From contig CM050655.1 in NCBI GenBank assembly GCA_027574665.1, forward strand, positions 12,519,170 through 12,583,169: DNA of 64,000 nucleotides, read 5' to 3'. This document shows positions 1 through 14,841 of this stretch, one piece after another. Within the stretch, counting starts at the first letter, position 1. Each line of letters opens with the position of its first letter. Made by a program: the position numbers and the translations under genes. This DNA is from Rhynochetos jubatus. Lineage: Eukaryota; Chordata; Aves; Eurypygiformes; Rhynochetidae. The notes beneath the pieces were generated by a model. It was not told where the DNA came from. It worked only from the letters and a program-made list of their open reading frames with translations, and ran no database searches.

Positions 1-2099
1 GTAAAGCGTCCTCATATGTTAGGTGTAAAAATAACAGAATGCTAAAGGAGTTAAGTAAATTCCTAAAACACCAGTAAAAAGATTTAGAACTTGTAAGGAT
101 GGCTCTACATATCTAAAAAGAGTCCATTTATATACTGCAGTATTAATCTTGTGTCAATTTGTTTCCTTTCAGTAAATAAACCAGCATATAAATTATGTAT
201 TATCACTGTAGTTTTACTAGTCTTGTATTTCAGCTGTATTTTGTACAACAGATTTTGACATTATAAAAAAGGCTACCCAGATATTGAACAATAAAAAAGT
301 CAAAGCTAAAAATAATTTCATCACAATTCCTAAATTTTTGGAAGCATTACTTACATCTACTGTAGCCACTGTAATTTGTAGTGACAATATATAACAGGAA
401 TTTCCCCTAATTCAATCCAAAATACCCTGATAAGACTCAATTCCTATAAGGAATTATAGCTGTGATTTAATAGTTTATAGGAAGCACTCACAATACACTT
501 AAGAAATACATTATTCATTTTATCTTTATATACAATATTTGAGGACAAGACTACTTTAAATTATAATCACCTACTGATAACACTGCTAGGTTGCATGGTA
601 ATGACTTTGAAAATAAAGGAATATCATCATTGCTCAAATAAGGTAAAAAAGCTGATGTTACAGTTTGGGAGCCTTCAACTTTTTCCAGTTGTTGTAAATG
701 AAAAAGGAATTCAAACAGAGAAAGAGTGTCCCAAATAGGTAATATACATTTTAAAGAAATACCACATCCAGGCACACTTAACAGCATATATTTTATGGAA
801 AAAGAACATTTGTGCTGCACAGATGCGTGCTGGATGTCTTTCTGGCTAATACAGTGAGTAATTCATTTCAGGAGGCCCGAAAGTAAAATATTCCCCCTGT
901 TCTTGTTAAACAGGAAACGTGCTAATAATGACACAAACACACTCAAAAAAGTCATCAGCTTCCTGCCCAAACCTCAAGGTGATTAGGATCTACTTTTCTA
1001 ATGGCTTAGAACTTCACTTCTTCTCTACATTACAAATTTCAATTTAAGTTCAGTGAGAGACTGGAAGAAGACTGCAGACAAAATGCCATCCTCATCTTGA
1101 GCATTTTAAGTCCAATATTGTTATTGTTGCTGTGTTTCTTTTGGTCTTTTGAGACACTGGGAGGTCTGAGTAACTAAAGGAAATGGCATACCTTGACACA
1201 GCATTGAGTCCCTGCTGAAAGAATGGTTTTGCTGGTTATGAGGCCCCTGCAATTTCCAGCCAATAGATTAAGGAAATGAAGACGGCTTTTGTCACTACTA
1301 CATCTTAAAGTGGGAGCAGCTACAGCTCATAGTTTCTGTTGAGCTGGATAACCTCCCCTAACTGATTATACTAGCTCTGGCCAAGCAGTAGCATAGGAAA
1401 AATTTGATGCAGACTGTGTCAAATACACAGATATTCCCAAACCATCCCATGAAAAAGCAGCATGTAAAACCTAAAATCAAATTCTTCTTTTTGATACTGA
1501 TTCTTGATGAATTACAATTTAATTCCAAATCAAAGATGAACAAGATGATATAGATCTGAAATATTCCTGTTAATTGGGACTGGTTTCGCTCCCTTGTCCC
1601 CTTTAGTTTTGTTCTTAACCAGATAGCTTATGTTTTCAAAAGGTTTTGTCTAGAAAATTCACTCAGCCACTGTATTCTCTTGTCTCTTTATTGGAAAAAA
1701 AATGGGCTCTCCCAGAGACTATGGGTGATTTCTGACCTAATGAGATACCTTACAGGGCCTCAGACCACTTCTCTCATAAAGAATCACTTAATCCCATGTT
1801 CCTTAGGTGAGTCCTGGACTGTTCAGAAACATAAAAAGGGAACATACAAAGCTTGCCCCCTGTTGACTTCTGGAGTGGTGTCAAGTTTTTGAAGATCGTG
1901 TCAATGCAAGGATTAAAGGACACACATATGGAGGAAAAAGCAGGAGATTACTCCAGTTTAGTAATTCTCAGAACTCTAAAGTCTGTAAAACTCACCTAAA
2001 AATGAGATCTCACAGTGCCAATCTCAGCCCAACCTCCTCTAACTGGCAATTTCTCACTCCCCACCCTCAGGTAAGATTAGGGCAGCTCATAAACTTCCT

Positions 2100-2330
2100 G
2101 TGGCGCTGGTGTGGTGGTGTGTCTGTTCTCAGACAGGGCTCCAACAGTTACCTGTCTCCAGCCGGCGCTGCGTTCGGCCAGCATTGCCTCCTCTGGTGCC
2201 GTAACAGGGCTCAGCTCAGTGCACACAGCTGACACACTGCCGTTGCCTATTCAGGAACCTTCTGCTGTACCCAGATTATGTACTCCAGAGAGCACAAAGG
2301 GGTTGTAATGCTCGTGTTTTAGCACATTTT
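2100..2330. other. Small GC/CpG-rich patch of unknown origin
   Basis: The stretch contains seven CpG dinucleotides between 2102 and 2242, four of them clustered at 2163-2176, in a neighbourhood where CpG is otherwise rare. Two overlapping plus-strand frames of 65-76 codons cross it but resemble nothing known to me. It is too short for a conventional CpG island. It may be part of a decayed transposable element or a small regulatory islet; I cannot tell which. Confidence 0.3.
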
Positions 2331-5300
2331 TAGTACATCAATGCCTTGATTAGCTAAAAAGTGAATAGTAGCAAGCTGTCCCTTGGAAAGCCCACCTTGG
2401 ATGGGAAAAGTCCCTTTAGCCAAGCTTGCACTAACTTATCACCTTGGTTTGGCTGGAAACAACACCTCAGCACTGCCAACATCTATGTATTTACCATTAG
2501 AAATTAATTTTTTCATTGGAGACTAAGACCAGTCAGAACAAAAAGAATAATCATATTTAAGTTATTATTTCTTTTCCTGGCAGCTTTCTCTGCTGATTTC
2601 AGCTCCTTTTAGCAACTGAGGCTCCGAGCATGGGATTTTTCTTTGTTTCCAAAACCTAAGATGCTTCCCTTGCCAGGTAGGCTTTTCAAGCTCTTGCAGC
2701 TTTATTTTACATAAATTCTTAGTTTCCTTGATACATATTAATGTTGTGAAAATGCTTTTTCTGTCAAAGACAGAAAAAGGCTGCATATAAAACATACCAG
2801 TAGGTGACAGATTTTGCAAGTTGGCCATTGCCAAAACGTTAAGTTTTGTGGTTTCCTTAGCCCAAGGCTCATATAAACATAATTTTGTTCTGCAGAAATT
2901 CTGATTATTTGATGTCTTCATTTCCAATCACCTTTTAAGGGAAAGACCAGAGCATGTTTTGCCTATGTGTTAAACCCCATTATATCAAACCCAGAGGTGC
3001 ATTCAGATTAGGCTCAGGCTGTGGAAAGGAGACTGAAAGTTATGTATATTTTACAAATTAGTTAATAAACATTTCAGATGAATTGATGCATCAGTTTTCT
3101 GGATTTATCAAAGTAAAAATATCTGTGGACGCACTCAAAAACAATAGCATTTCTTTGTCACAATGTTTATTTCTAAATGCTTTGTCAAAATGAAATCTGC
3201 TTTGAAAAAAAAGGATTTCACTATTGTGACTAATAGCACAGTACAGTAAGGGTAATGACATGCTGGTGAAAAGTAATGTTATATGAATGTTTCAGGTTAG
3301 ATTAATTAACTAAAAGTCTATATATAACACAGAATCCTGATGAATTAAAGCTCCAGTTCCAGCAAAGAATATGTTTGGAAGCATATCCCAACCAAGAGAA
3401 CAGCAAATATAATGTTGTAGAAGAAATCCAAAAGGCTATAGAGGTTGAAATCATAATTAAAATGAAGTTTCAGTTATCCCATTATTAAGGTAATGGGTGT
3501 AAATGAACCAGAGAAAGATGCTGATACTGAATTTTGGACATATTTTATAGGTATTCAAGGTGCACCCAGGTACCAGATTCCCAGGAAGAGAAGCTGCTGG
3601 TTAAGTCTCAGGACTTGGCTATAAATGTGTGTAAAAAAGGTATAGTGTTGCAGTAACCAAAATATCCTCAAATTCAGCTTAATTTTGACTGCAACTATCT
3701 CCTGAAACAAGGATAGCAATATGTTTTCCTCTCCAAAGAAAAGCTGGATGAAAAGACGGCAATTTGCTGGAAAGAAACCAAGAGATCAAATGATCACAAG
3801 GTAATGGATACAACTGAAAGGCACTGCACTGGAAGTTTGGAATAAAAGCATGCAGGCAAGACATGAGAAAGGCCAAAATAAAACCAGCAAGATTTTTTTT
3901 TCCCCCCACATGGCTGCAAATCCTTACTTCACTGCTTATTTGAGCTGTATGAAAAGTTACTCAGCACAGCAGAATAAGTGCAAATCTAATTGCTAAACGA
4001 TAAGAAAAAGTTTAGAGAAATCTCAATAAATAAAAAGAAAATTAGTAAGAATTTAAATGCACGTTTCTCTGTTTTGTGAGGAAGTAACAAGCTAGGCCTG
4101 GGTGCAAAGCATCAAACTAAGACAAAATTTCATCAGTAGCTTTTTCTTTTTTTCCAACTCTGACCTCATTTGGATAGATTCACAAGGTGTTAAGACTTAT
4201 GCAAGTCTCCAGAAAAGTTGTCCCATTCCTTGCTATACAATTCAAACCTGGTTTTTTGCATATCCCATCTTAGTTGTTCTACGTATGAAAGACCTTAGTA
4301 ACACTGAAAATAGATAAAGCTGTTCAATAAAGCAAGCGGCAACAGGCAACGTGGTGTTCTGTCTTATCTATTTGAACAGCAGAAGGCAAATACTTCGGAG
4401 TCAGACCATCTCAGTTAACACTACTGAAAGCTCAAGGTTTTCTCTACAGAGAGAAGAATTTCCTGAAACTTTTAATTAATTGCCCACAAATAATGGAAAA
4501 CTCACCAGTACTGAAACAGTGGTCCAGAAATTTAGCTAACAATCTTACCCGTCTACCCTTACACATTGCAAAACCACGGTCATTAAATGAGTCTTTATTC
4601 ATGAGGAAAAAAAACTGGCAAAAAAAGGCAAATAGTACATCTCTATCAGAAATGCAAAACGGTGAAATAGTAACACTAAGCAGAGCATAAAATACCCACA
4701 CAGTGGCTAGCACCACTTTTTCCCTTTCAGCTTTCATCATGATTTGCAAGCCAGCAAACAGAGAGAACTTGCCAGCCCCTGCACAGTACCACAAACATGG
4801 CCTGCGTCAGCGTAAGCCAAAGCCCTTCAGCTAAGAGGTGGCAGACACGCTTACAGGAAGCTTCCCCCATGTAACCTGGGTCAGTGCTGTCTATAGGTTA
4901 CTAGTGGCTTCTGTTTGCTCCCTTGCACTATGACTGTCACTGTGACCAACAGGAAAAGAACCATTTCAGAAGAACCAGGCATCTCTGATGCCCCTGGGAG
5001 CGCAGCATCTTCCCCCTCCCTTCCTCTGGCTAAGGAGAAGGAAAGCACGTGGTAGGCTTTTGACTTCAGCCTCTTGATTTTCATTTACTCTATTAATATC
5101 TTAGGATTACTGCAAAAAGTTTCATGATAAACCTTATGAAAACACAAGACTGTGGCTTACCTAAGAGTGAAAGAGTAAGGATAGAATAATGCACAATAAA
5201 AACATAACAGTGAGACTACTGTACACAGTATTACAGTGAAAACAAGACCCCAATCCATGCAGTAAATACCCAGCCAGGAGCCATTCACAGCTTTCACTGA

Positions 5301-7061
5301 TGAAAATAATGCTGCATATAGAGATTTCAAACCCCTCTTCTCCTTTGCAGATACAAGCTCATTTAGAAACTTAGTGCTAGGTATATCACCTTTTGCAACA
5401 TGCGCTACACCTCCAACACTGGAGTGCTGAAAAGCAGCACAGGACAAACGGGAATACCTGTTGTACAAATCCGTCATTTGTCATTTCCCATTTCTTTAGG
5501 GAAACAAAGAGAAAGCCATTATTCTCCAGAAGCTGTCTACAGTGTTTAGGACTGCGTGATGGAGTTGTGAGTAATTTCTTTGGAAGACAGATTAATTTCT
5601 TCTAGCACTGACTGAAAGCGAGCCAGTTAAGTTTGGAGTGATATGGATGAGGACCAGGGATCAATACTGGTTTGCCAAGTCTTTCTTCTACTAATCACCA
5701 GAAAAGGAATGTTAAAAAAAAAAATAGAGTCTAGTAATGACATATTAAAAACCTATTAATTTCTAATCATGGATTTAGAGGCAATTAGTTTACTTTTTTT
5801 TTCTTTTTAACAGATTCATGAGCAGTTGCATGAGGAATGAAGATGTTGCCACATTGCAGACTTTCCATATAGTTGCTTTCACTTGGTTCTTCACTACTTA
5901 CATAGAATATAAATTCACTTCATAAAAAGACAGAAAAGAACTTGGGTCTTGTAACCCATTTCTTAATATTGAAAGAAATTAACAAAAATTTCCATCTAGT
6001 GTTCAATGTGTTTGGGGGAGACATATGTAGCACTTAGAAATTTGACAAAACGCAGAGGAGAAAAAGAATGGGAAATAAAGCCGAAGAACTAAATGAACAT
6101 TTTCCAAATAACACAGACTGACAGCAAAATGAAGTGAAGGCATTTAGTTCGGCTTGGTTTTGAGAACCTCGACCAATTTGGAAAGTGACAGAATAGTGAA
6201 GCACCAGCCTCGGGGCAGAGAAACTTTCAAAGATTAAGTTGTTTTCCTCATAACTTAAACACTGAGAGGGACAACAGAGTGCTGGGCACTTGCTTACAGA
6301 AGATCTGCTTGCTGTAGAGCCTGCTGGTGCTCACCACCAACCTCTTATTGCTGTATCCACTTACTACAGCTGTTTCACTGTAAGCTTTTATCCAGCAAGT
6401 GCTGTGGTGAGTGTCTGCACTGTCCATAGCGTGACTCAACGCCTGGTAATTCTAGACACTGGGATTATTGCTGATAGGCTAGATACCCAATTTCCTCATT
6501 TACACCACGGGTTATGGCACTGACCACCATGTGAAGAAAACGCTTTAGCAAATATTAGGTCTTTAGTGTGCTTGTTGACCTAACCAGCTCTGCGTTCTCC
6601 ACATTTATCACAAATCAATAGTAGTGCTGTTTTGCATTTTCCCTTATCAGTTTCTTCAAGCTAGTTCTCTGAATAGTGATTATAGAAAAGGAGTAAATGT
6701 AAAAAGATCTCTGAAGGCAAGAAAGCTTTTGAACCTTACTGTACCATACCTCTAAGATTAATTTCCTACTACTGGCCTTCTAAGAACTTTAGTAATGCTA
6801 CACTGACACATTGAATGTTACTAGAAAGTAAAAATATTCATTATATTCCTGGAAAAATAATGATACTAAAAACGCTTTGATAAGTAAAAGCACTTGAATG
6901 GAGCCTGGTCATTCCCATCATGAGACGTGTGTTTTTTTCCTAAGGTTTTCCTATGAAGCAATTTAATTATGCTCAGACAAATGAAAGAACGCAATATCAG
7001 CAATTAAATAATTTTAGAAGAAATAATAACAAGGTTTTTTTCTGATATTCTGACACAAATA

Positions 7062-7095
7062 GCCCAACCAAAACCACCACAACACACACCACACT
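7062..7095. repeat. A/C-rich low-complexity patch
   Basis: About 34 bases made almost only of A and C on the plus strand, with short CCA and CA iterations. This is simple low-complexity DNA with no larger repeat unit and no neighbouring gene. Confidence 0.5.
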
Positions 7096-10000
7096 GACTT
7101 GAGATGGGATCCCAGCCTTCTCCTATGGGTTTACAGCATTATGTGCTCTTCTAATGAACTGAGTCTAGACATGCACTGTTATTCCGGTCTACCACTGAAA
7201 AAAAACTCAGAAAAGCAAATTATTTCCCCACCTTGTACAATATCATCTTGCTGTATTTGTATATCAAGCTCAAGGAATAATTCTCAAATAGCTAATGATA
7301 TATATTAAATCATGTGGACTAGGGGTGTTGTTAAGATCACTGTCTGGGGACTAGAGAACAACTTCCATAGATGGGTTTATCCCTGACAGAGTAGTATAAT
7401 AAAAAAAAAAAAAATCAAAAGGCACTGAATAGATCAGCTATTAGATCTATTGCACATAAAATCCTAGGCACAGCAACTCCTCTCATCATACCTTACTCAT
7501 GACTTCAGCTCTAAAGAATGAGATGCTCAAGACTCTGCATAGGAAATTGTTTTCACCTACACTTTCTACTAATTTTTGTATGCAAATGGTGATATTTGAT
7601 CTTTTAAAAATTAATATCTTCATACATAAATTCAGGAAGAATTTAAAGAAGATACCTATGAAAGGATGAAAAGTTATCTTCATCAATCTGCCAGAGAAGG
7701 GAAATCGGAATTGTTACAGCTTAAAATTTTATGCAGGTTTTATTAGACTCCATAGAAGCTTCTCAATAAAAGATTACTTTCCAGCAACAATGGCTGGAGA
7801 TATAATCCAGCAGGTGAAGATATCATTCAGACCTTATTGGTATTTCCCATATTTAGGCTGTCTTCTGCTCTTCAGTTACAGACTCATATAGGGGTCTATG
7901 CATAAATAAGCAGTTTTGGAATGCAAAGCTATACTCTCTCTCTAGTCACTGAAAGGCATGTGATGCTAGGAGGATTCAGAAGAATACAACTAAGGTCAAT
8001 CTCTGTTGGCTTCGTAATATTTCAGCTGCATGAAGTAAATATATCTCCCCAATCAAACTGCAATTTAAATGCAATTTCTAATACCATGTTATTATAACCT
8101 CTTTCAAACGCCTAATAAAATGTTGATTAGATCACTAATTATCAGTGATGCCATATTTCCAGTGTACAGACACGTAAGCATGGTTGAGACCACCGATAGA
8201 ATCATGCACTGCCTTTGAAAGCTTTTCAGTGTCTTTTGATTATTAGTCGCTCCAATACCCAGATTAAGCGATTCCTTTCTTAGCTTTAGTTCAACAACTA
8301 TGATTTATCAATACAAATGGCAAAATGTTTCTTTCAAGGTTTCCCATCTCTAATCTCAATTGTCCTTTTAACAAAACCAGCCAGTTCATTATATCTTTTT
8401 TCCCCTGGAGTTTTCCATCAATTTAGCCCATAGTGTTTTAGTCCTTCCCTGACAAACTCAACGCCTTGATATAAAATTTTTAAGAGATTTATTACATTTG
8501 AGAAAGACAGTGGCTATTGCGCCATCTAAATACAATATTACTCATGGATATGAGCTTAGTTCTCTAATTTATGTTCCTCTCTCCTCCCACCTGCCTGTTT
8601 CATTTGCTTTTACTAAGCAAATAGGAAATAGATGTTTATTTAATAGCATCTTTCTTGTTTTACTGAGTCAATCTAATATTTCACCTTTACACATTTTACC
8701 ATGTTGTCCTCTAAAAATGGGACCAAACTTAATAAGCACACTCTTTCCTGGCTTTTGGTCACCTAACAACTCATTTAGTCAAAGACTAATTTGCTGCAGT
8801 TTGTTGAAGTCTGTAGGAATAACGTATTTTATTAAAGCAAATCAAGTGCCCATCTGCTTCCTGCTTCAAGAATAATTTATCCTTCTTAGCTAAACTTGTC
8901 CTTATTTATTTCTTCAACCTTCAGACTAACATATTGATTGTTTAATTGCTGAACTTTTGCAGGGTTTTTAATTTTTCCAGACAATCGAGACAATCATTAA
9001 GAATAAGCTTATATATTTCAGACACTTCCAGGCCTCATGCAAGGGCCTGTGTAAACTGAAAAAACACACTTAAAAATAAAGATGGCACAGCAGATTTCTT
9101 TTATGCTGATCTGTTCTAATTTAACCCAGACATCCCAGTGGTCAGTATATCCTGCATTTCAGAAAAAGGTAGAACAAGTTCCCTTAGGTTCACCAGAAAT
9201 CTTTTCTATGAACCTGAGCCCACAGCTACAGATACCATGAAAATGCAGAGACAAAGACTAAACCAAGCAGAACCAAACACAGTACAGGAGAAAAGATTCT
9301 GACATTTAGTTCTGTCTCCAGCTATTCCTGCATAAGAACATGTGTCCTTAATATACTAGCTATGTATTAATAAAAATTTTCTTTAAAATCATGGGCTTTT
9401 TAGAAGATTTCTGTGAATTATTTCCCCAAAGTAACTGTCCTCTAAAATTAATTCCTTATCTCTGCAGACAAAGGTTGGGTTCTGTAAGCTACTGATCAAC
9501 TTCTTCAGCATTTTCTACACTGTTTACAAAACAGCCCATCAATTTTCTTGGTCTCTAGTCACAGCCACAGGTAATGAGAATAAATACACAGTGTATTTAA
9601 ATCCAAAATCATTTTAAAAGGAAGTCCATTTCTCAGTGGTCATGGCTAAAAACAGATTATATTTTAAGTAAATTTATTTCTCTAAGGTTTGGGTGTTTTT
9701 TTTTTTTGTTATTTTCAATGTTTAAATGTGTGAAATAAGTGAGAACATTATATTGTGATTTTGATATTCCACTTCTGTTCCTCCTTTAACGTGAAGTACT
9801 GACTGGATGTCATTCTCAGAAAGAGAATGAAAAATCTACATGAACCACTGGGGTTTTCAATATTTCAGAGAGTCATAGCAAAAAGGCAAGTGACAGATTA
9901 AAGAGGAAGGGCTGGAAACCTTAGAATATGTTAAAACTTCCTCCTATGGTGCTTTTTTTTGTGTTTGGTTCTCCCTTCCTCTCCCTACCACCTCCAGCCA

Positions 10001-13000
10001 CAGCTCTTTGAGACCCCATGTTTAAAAAATTCAGGCTGCTGCAGCCTCCACCTGCTAGGTACAGCATTTACATTTAATTTTCCCTTATCAGAATCAGAAT
10101 AAGTAATTACTGCTGTGTGTAGAGGTCTGGTTGTAAGGAGTTCAGTCTCACTGCAAGTTGGCTGATTTAACTGCCTATGCACTAGGGTCCTGTTGAGAGG
10201 TTTTTGAAAGCCTGTCATTTTCCATTTATATTGTACATTCGCTGATGTAAAAGCCCCAGTCTGTGAATTAAGAATTTACTTTTAACTAGCATTCATGTAA
10301 GTAAAATTTGTTTCTGGAAATCAAACACTAAAAAGGAAGAATAGAAGGGGTTTGGGGATTCATGAGTACTAATGTGATAAAAAAATGGTTCACCTCCTCT
10401 TCAGAATAGAATTCTAATCTTTATCATTTCTTATTCAAGATAACATTCTACAAGGACTTAACTACATGCTTTACTTTGTAAGCTAAAGAGGTTCCAGTAA
10501 AGACACTGATTAATGGAGATCTAAAGACTGAGGGAAAATCCTGGTATGGAAGAAAAGGCACATTAGGCTGATATTAGACTCCTTTTCCAGAATTCTCAAC
10601 TTCAATGTTTATGTTTATACAGCCAGATACACTCTTAAACTGAAGATTCAATACCTGATCTGAGATCTGCATATGAATGCTGAAAACACATCCAAAAACT
10701 ACCTAAATATCCTAAAAGCACGTGCCTTAGAAATATTTTAAATAGAATGAGCTTAAAGAACAAGGGAGTTTTCCATGGAGAGTTCAACAGGTGTCTAGCT
10801 CTAGTGTTATTCAGCAAAGGTGTAAATACCTGCAACCAATAACAAATGGCTTGTAACATCAGCAGCTGGAAGAACAAAGGAACTATACAAACCGTTCCTC
10901 TGTAGCACTCTACTGAGAAGAGAAAAACTTACTCAGAAGAGTAGAAAAATGCCTAGAGGTTTCTGACATTCAACAGTGCTGGGAGGGCTCAGATTCAGAC
11001 CTGAGTAGTGAACATTTGTGTAGACCTTTTTTACAGATCCTGCTTGTTTGCCAGTGAAAGAATTAATCAAGACGAAACATAACTCACCACAATGATACTC
11101 AGCTAATTTTGAAAGCAGTCCTAGTGTGCATCCATATGCATAGAAATTTCCTTCAAATTTACAAAAAGGTGTCTTTGTATGACAAATAGTGAAAGATTTC
11201 ACTCCATACACGGTACATGCATGAGTAGTGTAAACATAGATACGCTGGAGAGATTTTTAAATAGGCATTTTTAAAATCTAACATCATCTGATCTGCAAAG
11301 CCATATTAAAAGACCAGAATTAAGGAGTTCCTCGCAATAATGTGAATTGAGCAAGACAGTCACCTTGCCAGTTTTAATAGCAGCTGACCATTATTCAAGA
11401 TAAATAGCCATGTATTCAAATATACCTTATTGACAGACAGAATGTGTTGCTCAGTTGTGCAGCAGGGCCATGGATAAACAAGAAAAACAAAACAAAAAGT
11501 GAAGTGAGCAGATACCTGGCATCAAAAGAATGGCTCTGTGGGATACAAACAAGTAAAACATGGGGATGAAATGAATTGGAACTTAATCTATTTGCATTAC
11601 GGATTGAACATGATGTGCTCAGTAGGAAAGCAAGCAACACTTCACTGAACAATAGCAAAATAAGTTGACTATCCCAGCAATGTTCTTATGTTCCAGAAAT
11701 GAGCTTTTGTTGTTGTTAACACTTCAGCCATACCTCTTTTTTTTTTCACCAAAACTTGTAAAAAAAAGAAAACCCTGGTTTGCATCTATATTTTCAAGTC
11801 ATGCCATAGTTCTGAATATGCTCAAGTGCATAGGAAAACTGACAGTTCTTACAGCTTTTCAATTACAGACTTGCTTTGAAATTTTTTTTAAACAGGCCCA
11901 GTATTGTGCTCTGACTTTCTCTAATAAAACTTACTTTCAAATCAATTCACACTCTTGGAAAAATAAACATTTTACATGAAAAAAGCTGAAAAGATCCATC
12001 TTTTTAAATGCCATGCCATTATCACAGACAGGAATTTTTCATCTTTTTCTAGTGTGCTACATTAATTATAAATCATGGTTAATTTTCGAGATAGAACATT
12101 ATTTTTCCATTCTCCTATTTCTCTGGCAAATGTCATGACATATTCTATTTAAGGTGTATCTTCTGTTCTGGTCTCCTTCTGTATTACTCCCACCAAAATG
12201 TGCTCAGCCCCTAGTGACTGGAATTTTAAACCAATCTGAGAGACTGAAAATGATGAAATATAACACTGAATTCAACACACACAAAATGAAATAATAAGTA
12301 AAAACACCGCACAGAACCAACACACAAAATAGCTAAATCCTGTGTTGATAATTCATAAGATTGACTAGAGTCTCGATAGCGCTTCCTGGTATACAAGATA
12401 TTTTGCTATGCTTCTGTCAAAAGGTATGATATGTTGGTAATGCTCAGATGTGAACTTTGCCTTTCTTCAAAGATATACAGAAGACATATCTTTCATCTTC
12501 TATCCTGAAAGTGAGATTTATGTAGAATCTACATGCTTTCTACTTCTGTAAGATAAATTTCACTGAAGGAAAGATCTGTTGAATAAGGATGTCATTTGTT
12601 TACATACTTATCAGAAAAACTGAATCTGAAAAAAAAAAAACCAGCTGTGCCCTGACATTTTGACTGTTTCACATTTGACATCATGCCTGGTACAGCACCA
12701 CCTACCTCGTTTGGCATCTATACATGTGATAAGATGTACAAAAGCAATCACTTAATATTGAGCACAGGAAACAAGCAAAAAGGAGTAAGATTCAGAGTCC
12801 TACGGTCTAACAATACCTATAAATTTCTAATCTTTTAAATTATTTTCATTATGTTTAAGAGATCACAGTCCTTCCTTCTCTTGCAGTTCTAGAGCTACAC
12901 ATATCTTTAAACAGCATCTTTTATACTTAAAGTTTCCTCTTGAACAAAAAATGAAAGTTCTCAACATGATTTAGGAGAATTTTTGAACTGGCTCCCAGTC

Positions 13001-13576
13001 ACACATTTGAAAGAAATTTCTTTCTTTTAATATGAGGTAATTTGTAACATATTTTAACGCTTACTCTTTACTCATTTTCATTCCTCCACTTCCCATTTCA
13101 GGAATTGGGAAAAACAGCTTTTTGTAGGCCACTCTTGTTTTACATGGTTTTTTTAGTACACACAAGCCTGAAATGTAGGAGCAACACTGTAGTGAGCAGT
13201 TCAAGCATGAATGAAATAAACCCTTCACAGTTTTAAGATGTGCACTATGTCATGCCATCGTTGTGTGGCTATATTTCTTTTGAAGTACATTTTTACATAA
13301 TTGTGATACTGTGAAACTGGATACAGAGATATTCCAGAAGGACCTTGACAACACAACTAGGATACTAGAAAATAAGCTTTCTTCTCCCCCATTATTTAGT
13401 ATTTAACTGTTCTATTCAATTGTAGCAGTAAACCTTCTAGTAACCTACAGTAAATATGAAATAATAATTAAGTAATGTCAGGCTCAAAACAATTCTGAGG
13501 TAAAAAAAGACTAGATTTATTCTCATCCCAGTACTGCCTTAAGTGTAATATTCTGTAGTTTTTTGTTTTAAATGCT

Positions 13577-13600
13577 TGTGTGTATATATACACACACACA
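13577..13600. repeat. TG/TA/CA microsatellite containing a 20-bp palindrome
   Basis: TG, TA and CA dinucleotide repeats follow each other. Bases 13577-13596 form a perfect 20-bp palindrome (TG x3, TA x4, CA x3), followed by further CA and GA dinucleotides to about 13615. Alternating purine-pyrimidine tracts of this type can extrude a cruciform or adopt Z-DNA; that behaviour is general knowledge and not shown here. Confidence 0.75.
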
Positions 13601-14841
13601 TACAGAGAGAGACACTTTAAATATATCCTGTCCCCTGACTAGGACATAATGAACTTGGTATACACATATCTGAGAGACAAGGAGAATTTACACAGCTTCC
13701 AACAAAGAAAGACCAGCCTGAAGACAAACCTCAGAACTCTAAGATTGTATAGTTTGAGACTGTTCTTCCACTAGAATGATAATGTTATTTTTACATATAA
13801 TGAAAGCACTCGTCTTTCCACTAGAAATTAATGGGAGAGTTTTCTTTGCCTCCAAGGACATGATACCAGAAGCAGAGTTACGCTTTTGAAAAGCTTGGTT
13901 GAAACTTTTCAAATATAATTTATACAAACATAATGATCTCACACATTCAGTAAGATGACTACCAAAATTTATGGAAGTATTTTCCAATAGGATAATCTTG
14001 TAGGATTTACCCCAGCAAGTTCTTTATGATCCTTCCTAAACTAAAGATAGGTAATTGTGATCGTGATTTCTGTTTAAATTAGTATTTAAGCGTATCACCT
14101 AGTTGTCTACTACATAAAGCCTACAGTTTCTCACATTGTGAATCTACCCAGTATATTTATTTCACACTGTTTACTCATCTGTTTTAAACCTCAGGAGCTG
14201 AACTTTTAACTGACATAAATTGCTGTCAGTGGAGTCACAACTTATGCTGCTTGGGGATCCTACCATCTATACCAGTTCCTTAACTCAGAGTAAGCAGTAT
14301 AAATACTTGTGACAAAGCTGAATTTGGACCATGTTTGTATGGACTTTTCACAGTCAGAATATTCTCACAACCCTCTCTGTAACTTTCCTTTTATTTATGT
14401 TGCTTGAAGGATTTTCCCTACCTTCCCTCAGTGACCTTACTGCAATTGTACTGAACTTAACAATTAAGGCAGCCCCAAACAATCACTTCTGAAGGGAAGA
14501 TAGCTCTTCAGGCATAAGGAACCATGGTTGATTTCAAATCAGAATCACTCACCTGGCAAGCCATTTTCCCCTGGTATACACTGTGTGTGTTAAAAGATTG
14601 CTGCATTACGGTCTTGTGGAGAAATGGTCTTCCTCCACTGCATAAGATGTGATGCTGCTTCATCAGGAATTCTTTTGATCACTACATTTTTTTCCTCCTT
14701 GAACTTACTCTATCCCTGTAAGAGACAGGTGATTTGATGAGCACACCATTTATTCACCTCCTAGTCACTTTAAGTGTATTTCTAACAATCTGGCTTACCC
14801 TTGAGCCAGAATGAAGAAACAGCAAATAGCATCAGAGGTAA

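Larger units (their letters stand above)
1..13570. other. AT-rich non-coding sequence, no gene recognised
   Basis: No reading frame in this stretch resembles a known protein. Open frames are mostly 60-125 codons, overlap on opposite strands and are rich in Phe, Leu, Ser and Lys, as expected from translated AT-rich spacer. Visible content is limited to homopolymer A or T runs (for example near 7402, 9695, 11740 and 12630), an A/C-rich patch at 7062-7095, and a locally GC- and CpG-richer patch at 2100-2330. No transposon family could be recognised by eye, although very old copies would be missed. The call of no gene is an inference from lack of similarity, not from a search. Confidence 0.7.

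Noticed and set aside
6440..6520. Possible MIR-like 'tttcctcattta' segment
   Set aside because: Only about a dozen bases match, and the neighbouring MIR blocks are absent.
8498..8875. 125-codon plus-strand open frame
   Set aside because: The composition is that of translated AT-rich spacer, there is no recognisable motif, and no splice or promoter context is evident.
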